This document shows positions 1 to 9,017 of a stretch of 64,000 nucleotides of DNA, one piece after another. The translations under genes were made by a program, and so were the position numbers. Source of the stretch: Prado023 sp963700395. Lineage in GTDB: Bacteria > Actinomycetota > Actinomycetes > S36-B12 > CAIYMF01. Within the stretch, counting starts at the first letter, position 1. The number at the start of each line of letters is the position of its first letter. The DNA is taken from contig CAVOXI010000002.1 in assembly GCA_963700395.1 (NCBI GenBank), positions 301,288 through 365,287 of the forward strand, given 5' to 3'. The notes beneath the pieces are model-generated. The model was not told where the DNA came from. It searched no databases and was given only the letters and a program-made list of their open reading frames with translations.

Positions 1-101
1 GTCGGCCCCGCAGCCGCGGGGACCCCGCTACCGCTGGACGCCAGCAGGATCGCACCGAGTGCTGCCGAAGCAGGAAGAAGGGTCCGACGGTTCGCAGTCA
101 T
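1..101 (-). CDS. Secreted protein, N-terminal fragment (cut by window edge)
   Basis: Only the first 33 codons are present; the gene runs off the left edge. The ATG at 99-101 (complement) is preceded by an AGGAG ribosome binding site five bases away. The peptide starts MTANRRTLLPASAALGAI and continues with an alanine/leucine-rich stretch ending in small residues (VPAAAG), a typical Sec or Tat-like signal peptide (two arginines, NRRTLL). The mature domain is outside the window, so the function is unknown. It is transcribed away from the coiled-coil gene at 398. Confidence 0.6.
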   Translation of the reverse strand, partial: MTANRRTLLPASAALGAILLASSGSGVPAAAGP

Positions 102-397
102 GTCACTCCTCGTGGTGATTCCCGAGGCGGGGGCCGGGGGTGGCACCCACTACCCGTGCTCCCCCTGCCAAACCAGTCCGCTCGACTTCTGTTCGCAGTC
201 GCAAGGTCGAGCAGTCCCGACGTTCAGCCTCGACGACTCAGGACGCGTGCGGCCGTTCACGGCCCGGTTCGCTGTCACAAGCCCACCCCCGTGGTACTCA
301 AGGGGCGCGCGGTCCGACTCCGCGACGGTGCTCCCCGATCCGCCCCCCGGTGGGACGGGAGCCCGCAACCGCCCCGCCCTGACCCGAGGAGCGCCCC

Positions 398-1138
398 GTG
401 ACCACCGACACCACCCCTGCCGTCAGCGATCCCGTCGCGCAGCCCGCAGCGACTGGGCGCGGCTGGAAGATCGCCACGGTGGCCGCGCTGACCGTGTCCG
501 CGCTGGCTCTGGCGTGGACAGCCCTGCTGTCCGCCACCGTGAACGACCTGAGCAGCGAGGTCGCCCAGCTCCAGGCACAGGCCGGTGGCACGACGGCCAG
601 CACCGACGCGCAGGTGGCCGCCCTGACCGAGCAGGTCGACTACCTCGAAAGCACCCTGGACACCTTGGTCGCCAAGGCGGACCCGGCCGTGACGTCCGCC
701 CAGGAGGCGTACCAGACCCTGGTCGACGACCTCGCCGAGGCCAACAAGGCCATCGCCGCCCTCGAGGAGGACCTCGGCGCCACCCAGACCACCCAGCAGG
801 AGCAGGCCGACGCATTCGCGCAGGCCAGCAAGGAGGTGGCGACGGCTCAGGCGGCGTTCGACGACCTGGTCGCGCAGATCACCACCGCCAGCGGTGTGGA
901 CGTGGAGGCGGCCAGCCAGAAGTACGCCGCCCTGCTCGCGGACGTGGCAGCCAACGCCCAGGCGATCGCAGACCTGGAGGCTGAGCTCGCTGCTTCCGAC
1001 GCAGCGCAGCGCGCGGAGCTGCAGGCCGAGGTCGACGCGGCCAAGGCCACCCTGCAGGACCAGCGCGATGAACTGCTCGCCTACCTCACCGAGCTGGCCG
1101 GCCAGGTGCCTCCGACCGCGGCGCCAGCGTCCGAGTAG
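398..1138 (+). CDS. Membrane-anchored coiled-coil protein
   Basis: A 246-residue protein that I do not recognise as a named family. A GTG start at 398 follows a CGAGGAG ribosome binding site. Residues about 1-22 are a polar N-terminus, about 23-45 a single hydrophobic segment (ATVAALTVSALALAWTALL), and from about 48 to 240 the chain is an almost uninterrupted heptad-rich, Ala/Gln/Glu/Asp-rich coiled coil (LSSEVAQLQAQ, LTEQVDYLESTLDTL, ADLEAELAASDAAQRAELQ). The topology suggests a short cytoplasmic tail and a long extracytoplasmic or cytoplasmic rod. The low-complexity composition means database similarity would be mostly compositional. It may act as a structural or scaffolding protein, but nothing nearby confirms this. 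Confidence 0.7.
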   Translation: MTTDTTPAVSDPVAQPAATGRGWKIATVAALTVSALALAWTALLSATVNDLSSEVAQLQAQAGGTTASTDAQVAALTEQVDYLESTLDTLVAKADPAVTSAQEAYQTLVDDLAEANKAIAALEEDLGATQTTQQEQADAFAQASKEVATAQAAFDDLVAQITTASGVDVEAASQKYAALLADVAANAQAIADLEAELAASDAAQRAELQAEVDAAKATLQDQRDELLAYLTELAGQVPPTAAPASE

Positions 1139-1253
1139 ACGGCCGCGCCGAAGGACTCCGGGCCGCGCCCGCCTCGCCGGGCGATAGCTGACCCCGCCCT
1201 CGGCGACCTCACCCGTCAGGAGCGGACGCGCTCGGCGAGGATGGCACCGGTGC

Positions 1254-1820
1254 TCACTGTGCCGCGTCGTGGAACCGTTGGAGGGCGTCGCGAAGGACCA
1301 CACCGGAGCGGGACTCGATCGTGGCGCTGAACCTCTCAATGAGCTCGGTGAAGGTCGCCAGGTCGGGCGCGGACCACTCGGAGAGCATCGCGTCGATGGC
1401 CCAGCCCCGGATGGCCGAGCTCTGCTGGACGACCGCCTGCCCGCCGGCGGTCAGCTCGACCACCGTGCGACGCCGGTCGCTGGGATCGGTGCTGCGGAGG
1501 ATGAGGCCCTCGGCCTCGGCCTCGGTCAGGAGTCGACTGGCCGTGGAGTGCTCGAGCTCCAGGGCTGCAGCCACATCCTTGACGGTGACCGGTCGGGGCG
1601 GTTCCTGGAGTCCCTGCAGGTCCCCGATCGCCAAGCAGGCCATCACCTTGGCCAGGTCCACGGTCCGCTGAAGGGCCGGGATGGGCACGCTGGTGACCTC
1701 GGGGCGGACCACCGTGCGGCGCATCCGCAGCAGCGCTCGGTCCAGTCGCGCGATGACCGCCGGGTCGTGCGTACTGGCCCCGGCGGACGATCCCTCGGCG
1801 GGCGTCACTGCCTCCGTCAT
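1254..1820 (-). CDS. MarR-family transcriptional regulator
   Basis: 188 residues, a little longer than typical MarR proteins (about 140-160) because of a 40-residue N-terminal extension. The winged helix-turn-helix is visible around residues 75-125: VKDVAAALELEHSTASRLL as the recognition helix, then LILRSTDPSDRRRTVVELT as the classic MarR wing with the D-x-R-R motif. The flanking helices would form the dimer interface. The gene is divergent from the MMPL exporter at 1951, and nested inverted repeats fill the shared 130-bp region, so it most likely represses the exporter and itself and is released by a small-molecule ligand. That role is inferred from layout; the family assignment comes from the sequence. 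Confidence 0.9.
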   Translation of the reverse strand: MTEAVTPAEGSSAGASTHDPAVIARLDRALLRMRRTVVRPEVTSVPIPALQRTVDLAKVMACLAIGDLQGLQEPPRPVTVKDVAAALELEHSTASRLLTEAEAEGLILRSTDPSDRRRTVVELTAGGQAVVQQSSAIRGWAIDAMLSEWSAPDLATFTELIERFSATIESRSGVVLRDALQRFHDAAQ

Positions 1821-1850
1821 CGCTGGGTCTCCTCACGGTGGGGTCATCCA

Positions 1851-1914
1851 TGGGCCACATTTGCATGTCCCCCACATGTAATCTACGCTCTCAGGAGTTT
1901 ACATGTGTGGCCCA
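1851..1914. promoter_or_regulatory. Nested inverted repeats, probable MarR operator
   Basis: A perfect 9-bp inverted repeat CACATGTAA (1873-1881) / TTACATGTG (1899-1907) sits inside a second pair TGGGCCA (1851-1857) / TGGCCCA (1908-1914). Both lie between the divergent MarR gene (start 1820) and MMPL gene (start 1951), in the most AT-rich part of the region. Symmetry and position fit a binding region for the MarR dimer covering both promoters. Confidence 0.6.
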
Positions 1915-1950
1915 TGTGTCCGGCCGCACGATACGCCGGGAGGAACCGCC

Positions 1951-4309
1951 ATGGGAGCAGTGTCGAGGTGGGCGGTCCGCCGCCCGTGGAGTGCGGTGGC
2001 CGCATGGCTGGTGATGGCGCTGGTGATCGGCGGGCTCGCGGCCCGGTTCGGCGGGTCGTACAACGACTCGTTCGAGCTGCCCGACACCGAGTCCGCGGCC
2101 GCGCAGGAGCTGCTCGGCCAGATCCCCGGCGTCGAGGACGCGCTGACCACGGCGACTGTGAAGGTCGTGTGGAGCCCTGAGTCGGGGACTGTGAGCGACC
2201 CGGCCGTCCAGGCTGCGGCCACGGACCTGCTCACGACGATCGCGGCGGTCCCGTCGGTGACGTGCGTGGTGACCCCGTACGGCCAGCCGTTGGGCGATTC
2301 CTGCCCCGAGGCCACGGCGCCGGCCGGGTCCGGCGACGCGCAGGGCAGCGCCGGACAGGAGGGCCAGGCCCCCGGTGCTGGCGCCGCCGCGCCCCCCACC
2401 CCGGAGCAGGCCCAGGTGCTGGCGGGCATGGGCCCGGCCGGGATCAGCGTCGACCAGACGGTCGCCTACGCCACTGCCACGATCGGTGCCCCGATCGGCG
2501 AGGTTCCCCTGGAGGATGCCGCGACGGTCCTCGAGGAGATCCAGGCAGCCGACGGGGTCGCCGGGCTGCAGGTGGGGGCCAGCGGGCAGGCCCTCGAGGC
2601 CGCAGCGGCGGAACCGCCGAGCAGCGAGGGCATCGGCGTCACGATCGCGCTGATCATCCTGCTGTTCGCGTTCGGGTCGCTCGTGGGTGCGTTCCTGCCG
2701 ATCGGGACGGCGGTCCTGTCCCTGGCCGTCGGCCAGGCGTTGGTGCTGATCACCGCCAACTACTTCTCGGTGGCCACGTTCGCGCCCACGCTCGCGGCGA
2801 TGATCGGCCTCGGGGTCGGCATCGACTACTCCCTGTTCGTGATCAACCGGTACAAGCAGGCCCTCGAGGCCGGCCGGGAACCGCGGGCCGCGGCCCTGGA
2901 GTCGGTGCGCACCGCCGGCCGGGCCGTGCTGTTCGCCGCGGTGACGGTGATCATCGCCCTCAGTGGGTTGTTCGTGATCGGGTTCGAGTTCTTCAACGGC
3001 CTGGCGGTGGCCTCGATCGCCACCGTGCTGATGATGCTGGTGGGCGCCACGTTCCTGCTGCCAGCCGTCCTGTCGCTCCTCGGTCGCCGCGCGTTCGCCG
3101 TGAAGATGCCCTGGGCCCGCAAGCCCAAGGTGCACAACCCTGCCGGGTCCGGGTTCGCCCGCTATGGCCGGTGGCTGCAGCAGCACTTCCGGATCGTCGG
3201 GGCCCTGGCACTGGCCGCCATGATCATCATCGCGATCCCCGTGACCTCGATGCGCCTCGGGTTCGCCGATGATGGCGGCCGCCCAGCGGGCAGCGCGCCG
3301 AAGATCGCCTACGACCTGATCGCCGAGGGCTTCGGCCCCGGACTCAACGGGCCGTTCCTCGTCACCGCGCAGACCGCGACCCCGGGTGACAACGCCGTCC
3401 GTCGGGCAGCTGGCCGCAGCCCTGGCCGCCGACCCCGGCGTGGCCGTGGCTGTCCCCTTCCCGATGGCCGCGGAGTCCTCGATCTCCGCGGTCCAGGTCA
3501 TCCCGACAACTGCGCCACAGGACGAGGCCACCGCAGACCTGCTGGTCCGGATGCGCGGGGACGTGATCCCCCCGGTCGCGGCCGCCACCGGCCTGACCGC
3601 CTACGTCGGTGGCACCCTGGCGATCACCTCGGACTTCACCACCGTGCTCACCGACGCCCTGCCCGTCTTCCTGCTGGTCGTGATCGGGTTCGGGTTCCTC
3701 GCCCTGGTCCTGCTGTTCCGCTCGATCCTGGTCCCCCTGACCGGGGTGATCACCAGCCTGCTGTCGCTGGCCGCCGCGATGGGCATGACCGTCGCGGTCT
3801 TCCAGTGGGGCTGGTTCGCCCAGGCCCTCGGCATCACGAGCACCGGGCCGATCATGCCGTTCCTGCCGATCATGGTCTTCGCGATCCTGTTCGGGCTGTC
3901 CATGGACTACCAGGTGTTCCTCGTCAGCCGCATGCAGGAGGAATGGGGCCACACCGGTGACAACGACCGGGCCGTCCGCCGCGGCCTGGCCGCATCCGGG
4001 CGGGTCGTCATGATCGCCGCCGCCATCATGATCAGCGTCTTCTCCGCGTTCGTCCTGGGCAACGAGCCCACGATCAAGCTGTTCGGCCTCGCCCTGGCCT
4101 CCGCCGTGCTGTTCGACGCATTCGTGGTCCGGCTGATCATCGTCCCCTCGATCATGTACCAGCTCGGCCGGGCCAACTGGTGGCTCCCCGGTTGGCTGGG
4201 CCGGGTCCTGCCCGACGTCGCGATCGAGTCCGAGGAGGACACCGCGTTCGAGGCGGCCGAGATCGACGACATCCCCGACCAGCCGGCAACGGCCAGGACG
4301 TCCTCATGA
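1951..4309 (+). CDS. MMPL-family (RND-type) membrane exporter, frameshifted
   Basis: An MMPL transporter of about 785 residues once a frameshift is repaired. The ATG at 1951 has a GGGAGG site; an upstream in-frame ATG at 1903 lacks one and lies in the operator. The N-terminus has a first membrane helix, then an extracytoplasmic Pro/Gly/Ala loop (about 140-165), and a helix bundle starting at ISEGIGVTIALIILL-like sequence near residue 230, with the conserved GLGVGIDYSLFVINRYK motif. The reading frame breaks near 3399 (TPGDNAV, then VGQLAAALAADPG in the next frame), where removal of one C of GTCCGTC restores it. The second half carries the repeated motif FGLSMDYQVFLVSRM and ends at TGA 4309. 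MMPL proteins export lipids, drugs or other hydrophobic compounds using the proton gradient; the substrate here is unknown. It is probably controlled by the adjacent MarR protein. Confidence 0.88.
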
Positions 4310-4335
4310 ACTGATCCGAGTCGAGGGGCCCGGGT

Positions 4336-6261
4336 TCACTCGGGGACCCAGAACCCCCGCCCGCCGTACCAGTCGCTGAGCGAGCCGTACCCGCCGAGGT
4401 CGCCCGCGCGCCCGTGCCGGGATCCCAGGTAGGAGCCGACCACGGCCGCGCCGAGGTCGTCGAGCTCCGGTGCGAGCACGCGGCCATCGACCCGGCGGGC
4501 CAGCGAGTCGATGAACCGGGCCAGGGCGGGGTCCTCGCCGAGACGGAAGAACGTGACCTGCGCCCCGAGCCGACCGGAGGCCTCGAGCTCGGCAACCGTG
4601 CACCGGATCGTCACCGGGTCCGGTGGGTAGTCGAACAGTGCGTGGCCGTCGGGCTGGAGGTGCGCGGTCGGCTCGCCGTCGGTGACGACCAGCAGCACCG
4701 GCTGCTCGGCCGGGTGCCTGCGGAAGTGCCGGTTGGCCAGGAGCAGGGCGTGGTGCAGGTTCGTGCCCTTGGTCTGCCTCGGCTCCAGGGCGGTCAGCCG
4801 CTCGATGTCCAGCACCTGCGCGTGGCGGCCGAACCCGATCAGTTGCAGGTGGTCGCCGCGGAACCGGGTCGCGATCAGGTGGTGCAGCGCAAGGGCGGTT
4901 CGCTTCATCGGCACCCACCGGCCGTCGATGGCCATCGAGAACGACGTGTCGACCAGCAGCGCGACGGTGGCCCGGCTGCGCGCCTCGGTCTCGGTCACCT
5001 CGATGTCGTCCATGCCGATGCGCACCCCCTCGCGTGGGTCGCCGCCCTCCGCGACGGTGCGTTGGATCGACCGGGTCAGGGTTCGGGTGACGTCCCACGG
5101 TCCGACGTCGCCGAACGTCCACTCGTGGGTCGCGCCGCTGGGCTCGCCGGCCGCACCGGCCAGCCGGACGTCGCGCTGGCCGGACCGCGCCGACAGCCGG
5201 GCGGCAACGTCTCGCAGCAGCGCCCTGCCCAGCTGTCGCATCGCCTTGGGCGACATGCGCAGCGACCCGTCCGAGGAGCGCCGGACGTAGTCACGCTCGG
5301 CCAGTTCACGTTCCAGGTCGCGCAGGGTGCGGGCGTCGACCGCGGCCTGCTCGCCCAGCTGGCGGGCCAGCGCGTCGAGGTCGATGTCGTCCATCCGTGC
5401 CCCGGCGTACTGCTGGGACAGCTGCTCGGCGAGGTCGTCGAGGTCGGCGAGGTCCTGCAGCACCCCGGTGCCGTCACCGAGGCCGAGGCCCTGGTCGCCG
5501 CGGAACGACTCGGCGCCGGACCAGTCCTCGCCGGGGCGCAGCCCCTGCAGGGTTGCATCGAGCCGGGCCAGCGACTGCTGCAGCGCCGGCGACCCGAACG
5601 CCTGCGCCGACAGGGCCATCAGCTCCTCGCGCTGCTCCGGGCTCATCGAGTTGAGCATCCGCTGCGCGGCTGCGGCTCGTTGGGCCAGCGCGTCGACGAG
5701 CTCCTCGACCGAGCCCGGGTTCTCCGGGAAGAACTGGCCGTGCTCGGCCATGAACCGTTCGAACGCCTCGTCGGTGTCCTCGCCGCGGGCGTGCGCCTCG
5801 AGCAGGTCGTTGAGGTCGGACAGCATCCGCTCGACCCGCTCGCGATCGGCGTCGGTGGCGTCCTGGAGCGCCTGCTTCATCCCGGCGAAGCGCTGGTCGA
5901 GCAGCTCGCGCCCGAGCAGGTCCTTGATTCGCTCGTAGTCCTCGCCGGCCTGGGTCGAGCGCCACTGGTAGTCCGACAGGGACGTGACCGCCGCGGCGGT
6001 CGACGCGGGTAGGTCGGCCAGGCGCATCTCGGCGAAGCGGGCGTCGTCGTCGAGATCGCGTGCCAGCTGCTTGCGCTCGGAGAGCACTGCACGGTCCAGC
6101 AGCTCGCGGACCTCCTGGAGGGTGCCATCGAGGTTGTGCTGCTTGAGCAGGTCCCGGCGGCGCCGCTGCACGTCACGGGCCAGGTCGTCGAGACCGCGCT
6201 GCTCGCGGCCCCCGCGGCGCAGGAACTCCCGCATCGCCCAGGCGGGCGAGTGCCCGGCCAT
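4336..6261 (-). CDS. VWA-domain protein partner of MoxR ATPase
   Basis: About 641 residues. The C-terminal third is a von Willebrand factor A domain with a complete MIDAS start, VALLVDTSFSMAIDG, followed by the second-site threonine in KGTNLHHALLLA and VVTDGEPT. The N-terminal 400 residues are helical, charged and coiled-coil-like. The ATG at 6261 has a GGGGAGG site five bases away; a GTG directly before it is the alternative. It follows the MoxR-type ATPase gene (ends 6370) by about 108 bp in the same direction. MoxR-VWA pairs act as chaperone-like or metal-insertion systems (magnesium-chelatase-like); the client cannot be told from this region. No methanol dehydrogenase, CO dehydrogenase or nitric-oxide reductase genes are near. 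Confidence 0.88.
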   Translation of the reverse strand: MAGHSPAWAMREFLRRGGREQRGLDDLARDVQRRRRDLLKQHNLDGTLQEVRELLDRAVLSERKQLARDLDDDARFAEMRLADLPASTAAAVTSLSDYQWRSTQAGEDYERIKDLLGRELLDQRFAGMKQALQDATDADRERVERMLSDLNDLLEAHARGEDTDEAFERFMAEHGQFFPENPGSVEELVDALAQRAAAAQRMLNSMSPEQREELMALSAQAFGSPALQQSLARLDATLQGLRPGEDWSGAESFRGDQGLGLGDGTGVLQDLADLDDLAEQLSQQYAGARMDDIDLDALARQLGEQAAVDARTLRDLERELAERDYVRRSSDGSLRMSPKAMRQLGRALLRDVAARLSARSGQRDVRLAGAAGEPSGATHEWTFGDVGPWDVTRTLTRSIQRTVAEGGDPREGVRIGMDDIEVTETEARSRATVALLVDTSFSMAIDGRWVPMKRTALALHHLIATRFRGDHLQLIGFGRHAQVLDIERLTALEPRQTKGTNLHHALLLANRHFRRHPAEQPVLLVVTDGEPTAHLQPDGHALFDYPPDPVTIRCTVAELEASGRLGAQVTFFRLGEDPALARFIDSLARRVDGRVLAPELDDLGAAVVGSYLGSRHGRAGDLGGYGSLSDWYGGRGFWVPE

Positions 6262-6369
6262 CACGTCCTCCCCGATCGCCTCGAGGGCCTCGGCAAGGTC
6301 GACCGGGGGCGCCAGCGGATCGCCGCCCGTGTACTCGGCTGTAGCGGGAGCGTGGGAGCCGATCGGCCG

Positions 6370-7812
6370 TCACCGGTACACCGTCCTCCCGTCGACCTGC
6401 TCCTTGCCGACCTTGCGGGCCAGGTACAGCCCCTCGAGGGCCAGCTCGATCGCCCCCGCACGCTCGCCGTCGGTGCGAGCCCCGAGCCGTTCGGTGATCT
6501 GGTCGTAGCACTCGGCCTGGCCGAGGCTGGGCAGCCCGGTCAGGAACTCGCGAGCCGCCACCTGCGCACCCGTGGTCACCGCGGACCCGCCGTCGAGCGC
6601 CACCACCAGCGGCCCCATGTCGATGCCGCGCAGCCGCTCGCGCACGGTCTCGGCGATCGCCGAGCGCAGCAGGTGCACCAGCACGTCGCGCTCCCGGCCC
6701 TCCTCGCCGGACTCGAACTCCACCTTGCCGCCGAGCACGTCGACGATGCTGTCGAGGTCCACCGGTCGGGCCACAGCCTGCGGCTCGCCCTGCGCGGTCG
6801 CCCGATGCAGGGCCGCTGCCGCGAGCGTCTCGGCGGCGGCGATGGACAGCCGCGCGGAGATCCCGGAGCGCTGGTCGACGCTGCTCGACGCGCGCAGCCC
6901 ACGCGCGAACCTCGCGAGGATCTCCAGCAGGTGGTCGGGCACGTCGGCGACCAGGTGGGACTCCTGTCGGATCACCGCGACCTCGTCGGCCAGGGCCACC
7001 GGGTAGTGAGTGCGGATCTCGGCGCCGAACCGGTCCTTCAGCGGCGTGATGATCCGACCGCGGTTGGTGTAGTCCTCCGGGTTCGCGCTGGCCACCACGA
7101 GCACGTCGAGGGGCAGTCGCAGCACGTACCCGCGGATCTGGATGTCGCGCTCCTCCATCACGTTGAGCATGGCGACCTGGATGCGCTCGGCGAGGTCGGG
7201 CAGCTCGTTGATCGCCACGATGCCGCGATGGCTGCGCGGGATCAGCCCGAAATGGATGGTCTCGGGGTCCCCGAGGCTTCGGCCCGCGGCGACCTTCATC
7301 GGATCCACGTCGCCGATCAGGTCCGCGACGCTGGTGTCCGGGGTGGCCAGCTTCTCGGCGTACCGCTCGCTGCGGTGCCTCCACGCCACGGGCAGGTCCT
7401 CGCCCAGCTCGGCGGAGCGGCGCCTGGAGACGGCCGTGATCGGCTCGTACGGGTGCTCGCCCAGGTCCGAGCCCGCGATCACCGGCGTCCACTCGTCGAG
7501 CAGGCCGACCAGGCTGCGCAGCAGGCGGGTCTTGCCCTGGCCCCGCTCGCCGAGCAGCACGACATCGTGCCCGGCGAGCAGGGCGCGCTCCAGCTGCGGG
7601 ATCACCGTGGTCTCGAAGCCGTGGATCCCGGGCCACGGGTCGCACCCGGCGGCCAGCGCCGCCAGCAGGTTGTCGCGAATCTCCTGGCGCAGGTGCTTCT
7701 GCTGGTGGCCGGAGGCGCGCAGCGCCCCGACCGTGTCCAGGGCGGGCGGCAGGGTTGCCCCGGCAGGCGGGTCGATGGTCGGCGGCGGCGAATCACCGGG
7801 AGCGCTGCTCAT
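6370..7812 (-). CDS. MoxR-like AAA+ ATPase (magnesium chelatase ChlI-like)
   Basis: 480 residues with an intact AAA+ core: Walker A GERGQGKTR near residue 110, Walker B-like GIVAINELPDL near 210, sensor 1 VVASANPEDYTNRGR, and an arginine-finger region RFGAEIRTHYP. The C-terminal lid domain (about 330-480) resembles the ChlI/MoxR helical domain. The start at 7812 gives MSSAPGDSPPPT, a Pro-rich N-terminus. It lies upstream of the VWA gene, forming the standard ATPase/VWA pair that assembles into a hexamer plus VWA adaptor and remodels or inserts cofactors into target enzymes. The gene is divergent from the metal-receptor-like gene at 7941 across 128 bp. Confidence 0.9.
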   Translation of the reverse strand: MSSAPGDSPPPTIDPPAGATLPPALDTVGALRASGHQQKHLRQEIRDNLLAALAAGCDPWPGIHGFETTVIPQLERALLAGHDVVLLGERGQGKTRLLRSLVGLLDEWTPVIAGSDLGEHPYEPITAVSRRRSAELGEDLPVAWRHRSERYAEKLATPDTSVADLIGDVDPMKVAAGRSLGDPETIHFGLIPRSHRGIVAINELPDLAERIQVAMLNVMEERDIQIRGYVLRLPLDVLVVASANPEDYTNRGRIITPLKDRFGAEIRTHYPVALADEVAVIRQESHLVADVPDHLLEILARFARGLRASSSVDQRSGISARLSIAAAETLAAAALHRATAQGEPQAVARPVDLDSIVDVLGGKVEFESGEEGRERDVLVHLLRSAIAETVRERLRGIDMGPLVVALDGGSAVTTGAQVAAREFLTGLPSLGQAECYDQITERLGARTDGERAGAIELALEGLYLARKVGKEQVDGRTVYR

Positions 7813-7940
7813 GCCGTCACGCTACGTCCAGCCACGCGGGCCGGCCAATGCGCGAGCCAGGCTGTGAAGGGCAGACGAGAGGCCAGGCAGGCGTCCCCCA
7901 CGCTGGGCCGCGACTGGTGGTCGCCCATAGTCTGAGGCGG

Positions 7941-8685
7941 ATGAACGCCCGCGACGATCTCGGTATCGACGTCCCCATGTCGGGACCGGCGCGCCGGGTG
8001 GTGTCGCTGGTGCCCTCGCTGACCGAGTCCGTGGCGATGACCCGCCCGGGGGCGCTGGTGGGGGCTACCGACTGGTGCACGCACCCGGCAGGGCTCACCG
8101 TGGCTCGGGTGCGAGGGACCAAGAACCCTGACCTCGCCCGGATCGTGGACTTGTCCCCGGACCTGGTGATCGCCAACAAGGAGGAGAACCGCGAGCTCGA
8201 CGTGCGCCGCCTGCGCGACGCCGGGGTGCCCGTGTGGGTGACGGTCATCGAGACCGTGCCGCAGGCCATCGACTCCCTGACCCGGCTCTTCGTTGACGCG
8301 CTGCAGTGGGGAGTGCCCGCGTGGTTGACCGACGTGGGAGAAGCCTGGGACCGGCCGGTCCCCCCTGAGCGGGCGCGCGTGGCCGTGCCTGTCTGGCGCG
8401 ACCCCTGGATGGTGGTCGGCCGGGATACGTTCACCGGGGACCTGCTGCGTCGGAGGGGCTACCGGAACGTGTTCGCCGCACCACCCCGGCCGCTACCCCA
8501 CGGTCGCCCTGGCCGAGATCGACCGGGCCGACGTGGACCTCGTCCTGCTGCCCGACGAGCCCTACCTGTTCACCGCCACCGATGGCCCCGAGGCGTTCAC
8601 CGGCGCGCGCACCACGCTGGTCAGCGGGCGGCTGCTCACCTGGTACGGCCCATCCCTGCGGGAGGCGGCCTCCTTCACCGCGTAG
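7941..8685 (+). CDS. Helical-backbone metal receptor (BtuF/FhuD-like), frameshifted
   Basis: A cobalamin/siderophore-binding-protein-like fold of about 247 residues. The ATG at 7941 leads to RVVSLVPSLTESV, the signature first strand of the periplasmic-binding-protein type III family, then VGATDWCTHPAG, GTKNPDLARIVDLSPDLVIANKEENR and VPVWVTVIETV. The frame is lost at about 8481 after RGYRNVFAA; the neighbouring frame continues HPGRYPTVALAEIDRADVD and ends at TAG 8685. Dropping one C of the doubled CC at 8481-8482 restores the protein. There is no signal peptide and no ABC permease or ATPase next to it, so it belongs to the cytosolic stand-alone subgroup whose role is poorly defined. Ligand unknown. 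Confidence 0.8.
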
Positions 8686-8920
8686 CCGGAGAGTGAGCGG
8701 CCGGCCGGATGCAGGGTCGACCCCACACGGGACTTTCGACCCCGCTCAGGCCGCATTGGGCAGCACATGGCGCGACGAAAGCCACTCGGCTGGGGCGCCG
8801 GGCTGCAGGTAGCGTGAATGCGCCGGTCGGCCCCAGGAGCGTGCCTTAAGAAGCAGGGCTAGCTCTCCTCCTGGGGGCGCGCCGGGAATGGCTGGTCACG
8901 ACCCCTTGCCACCGCTCCCC

Positions 8921-8972
8921 TCAGGGACGACCCCTGAGTCCGGCTCAGGGTCAGTTCAGGGTTGGATCAGGG
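8921..8972. promoter_or_regulatory. Phased TCAGGG repeats upstream of the PspC gene
   Basis: Four TCAGGG hexamers occur at 8921, 8945, 8956 and 8967. The last three are spaced exactly 11 bp, one helical turn, as expected for tandem sites of an OmpR/PhoB-type regulator. CCCTGAG (8932-8938) and CTCAGGG (8944-8950) form a perfect inverted repeat. The cluster ends 45 bp before the ATG of the PspC gene. The rest of the 332-bp gap (8686-9017) shows nothing I can name. Confidence 0.55.
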
Positions 8973-9017
8973 GGAAACCGGCTACCAGCAGGGGTTGCGC
9001 AGGCAGATGCTGGAGCC

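Noticed and set aside
3380..3400. Programmed ribosomal frameshifting in the MMPL gene
   Set aside because: No slippery heptamer or downstream pseudoknot is visible and MMPL genes are not known to use it; similar breaks in unrelated genes favour sequence errors.
1891..3588. 565-codon antisense frame under the MMPL gene
   Set aside because: Mirror of the coding strand with third-position GC bias; no recognisable protein.
4310..4335. CCGAGT/ACTCGG pair as a bidirectional terminator between MMPL and VWA genes
   Set aside because: Six-bp stem with a long loop overlapping the VWA stop region; too weak to call.
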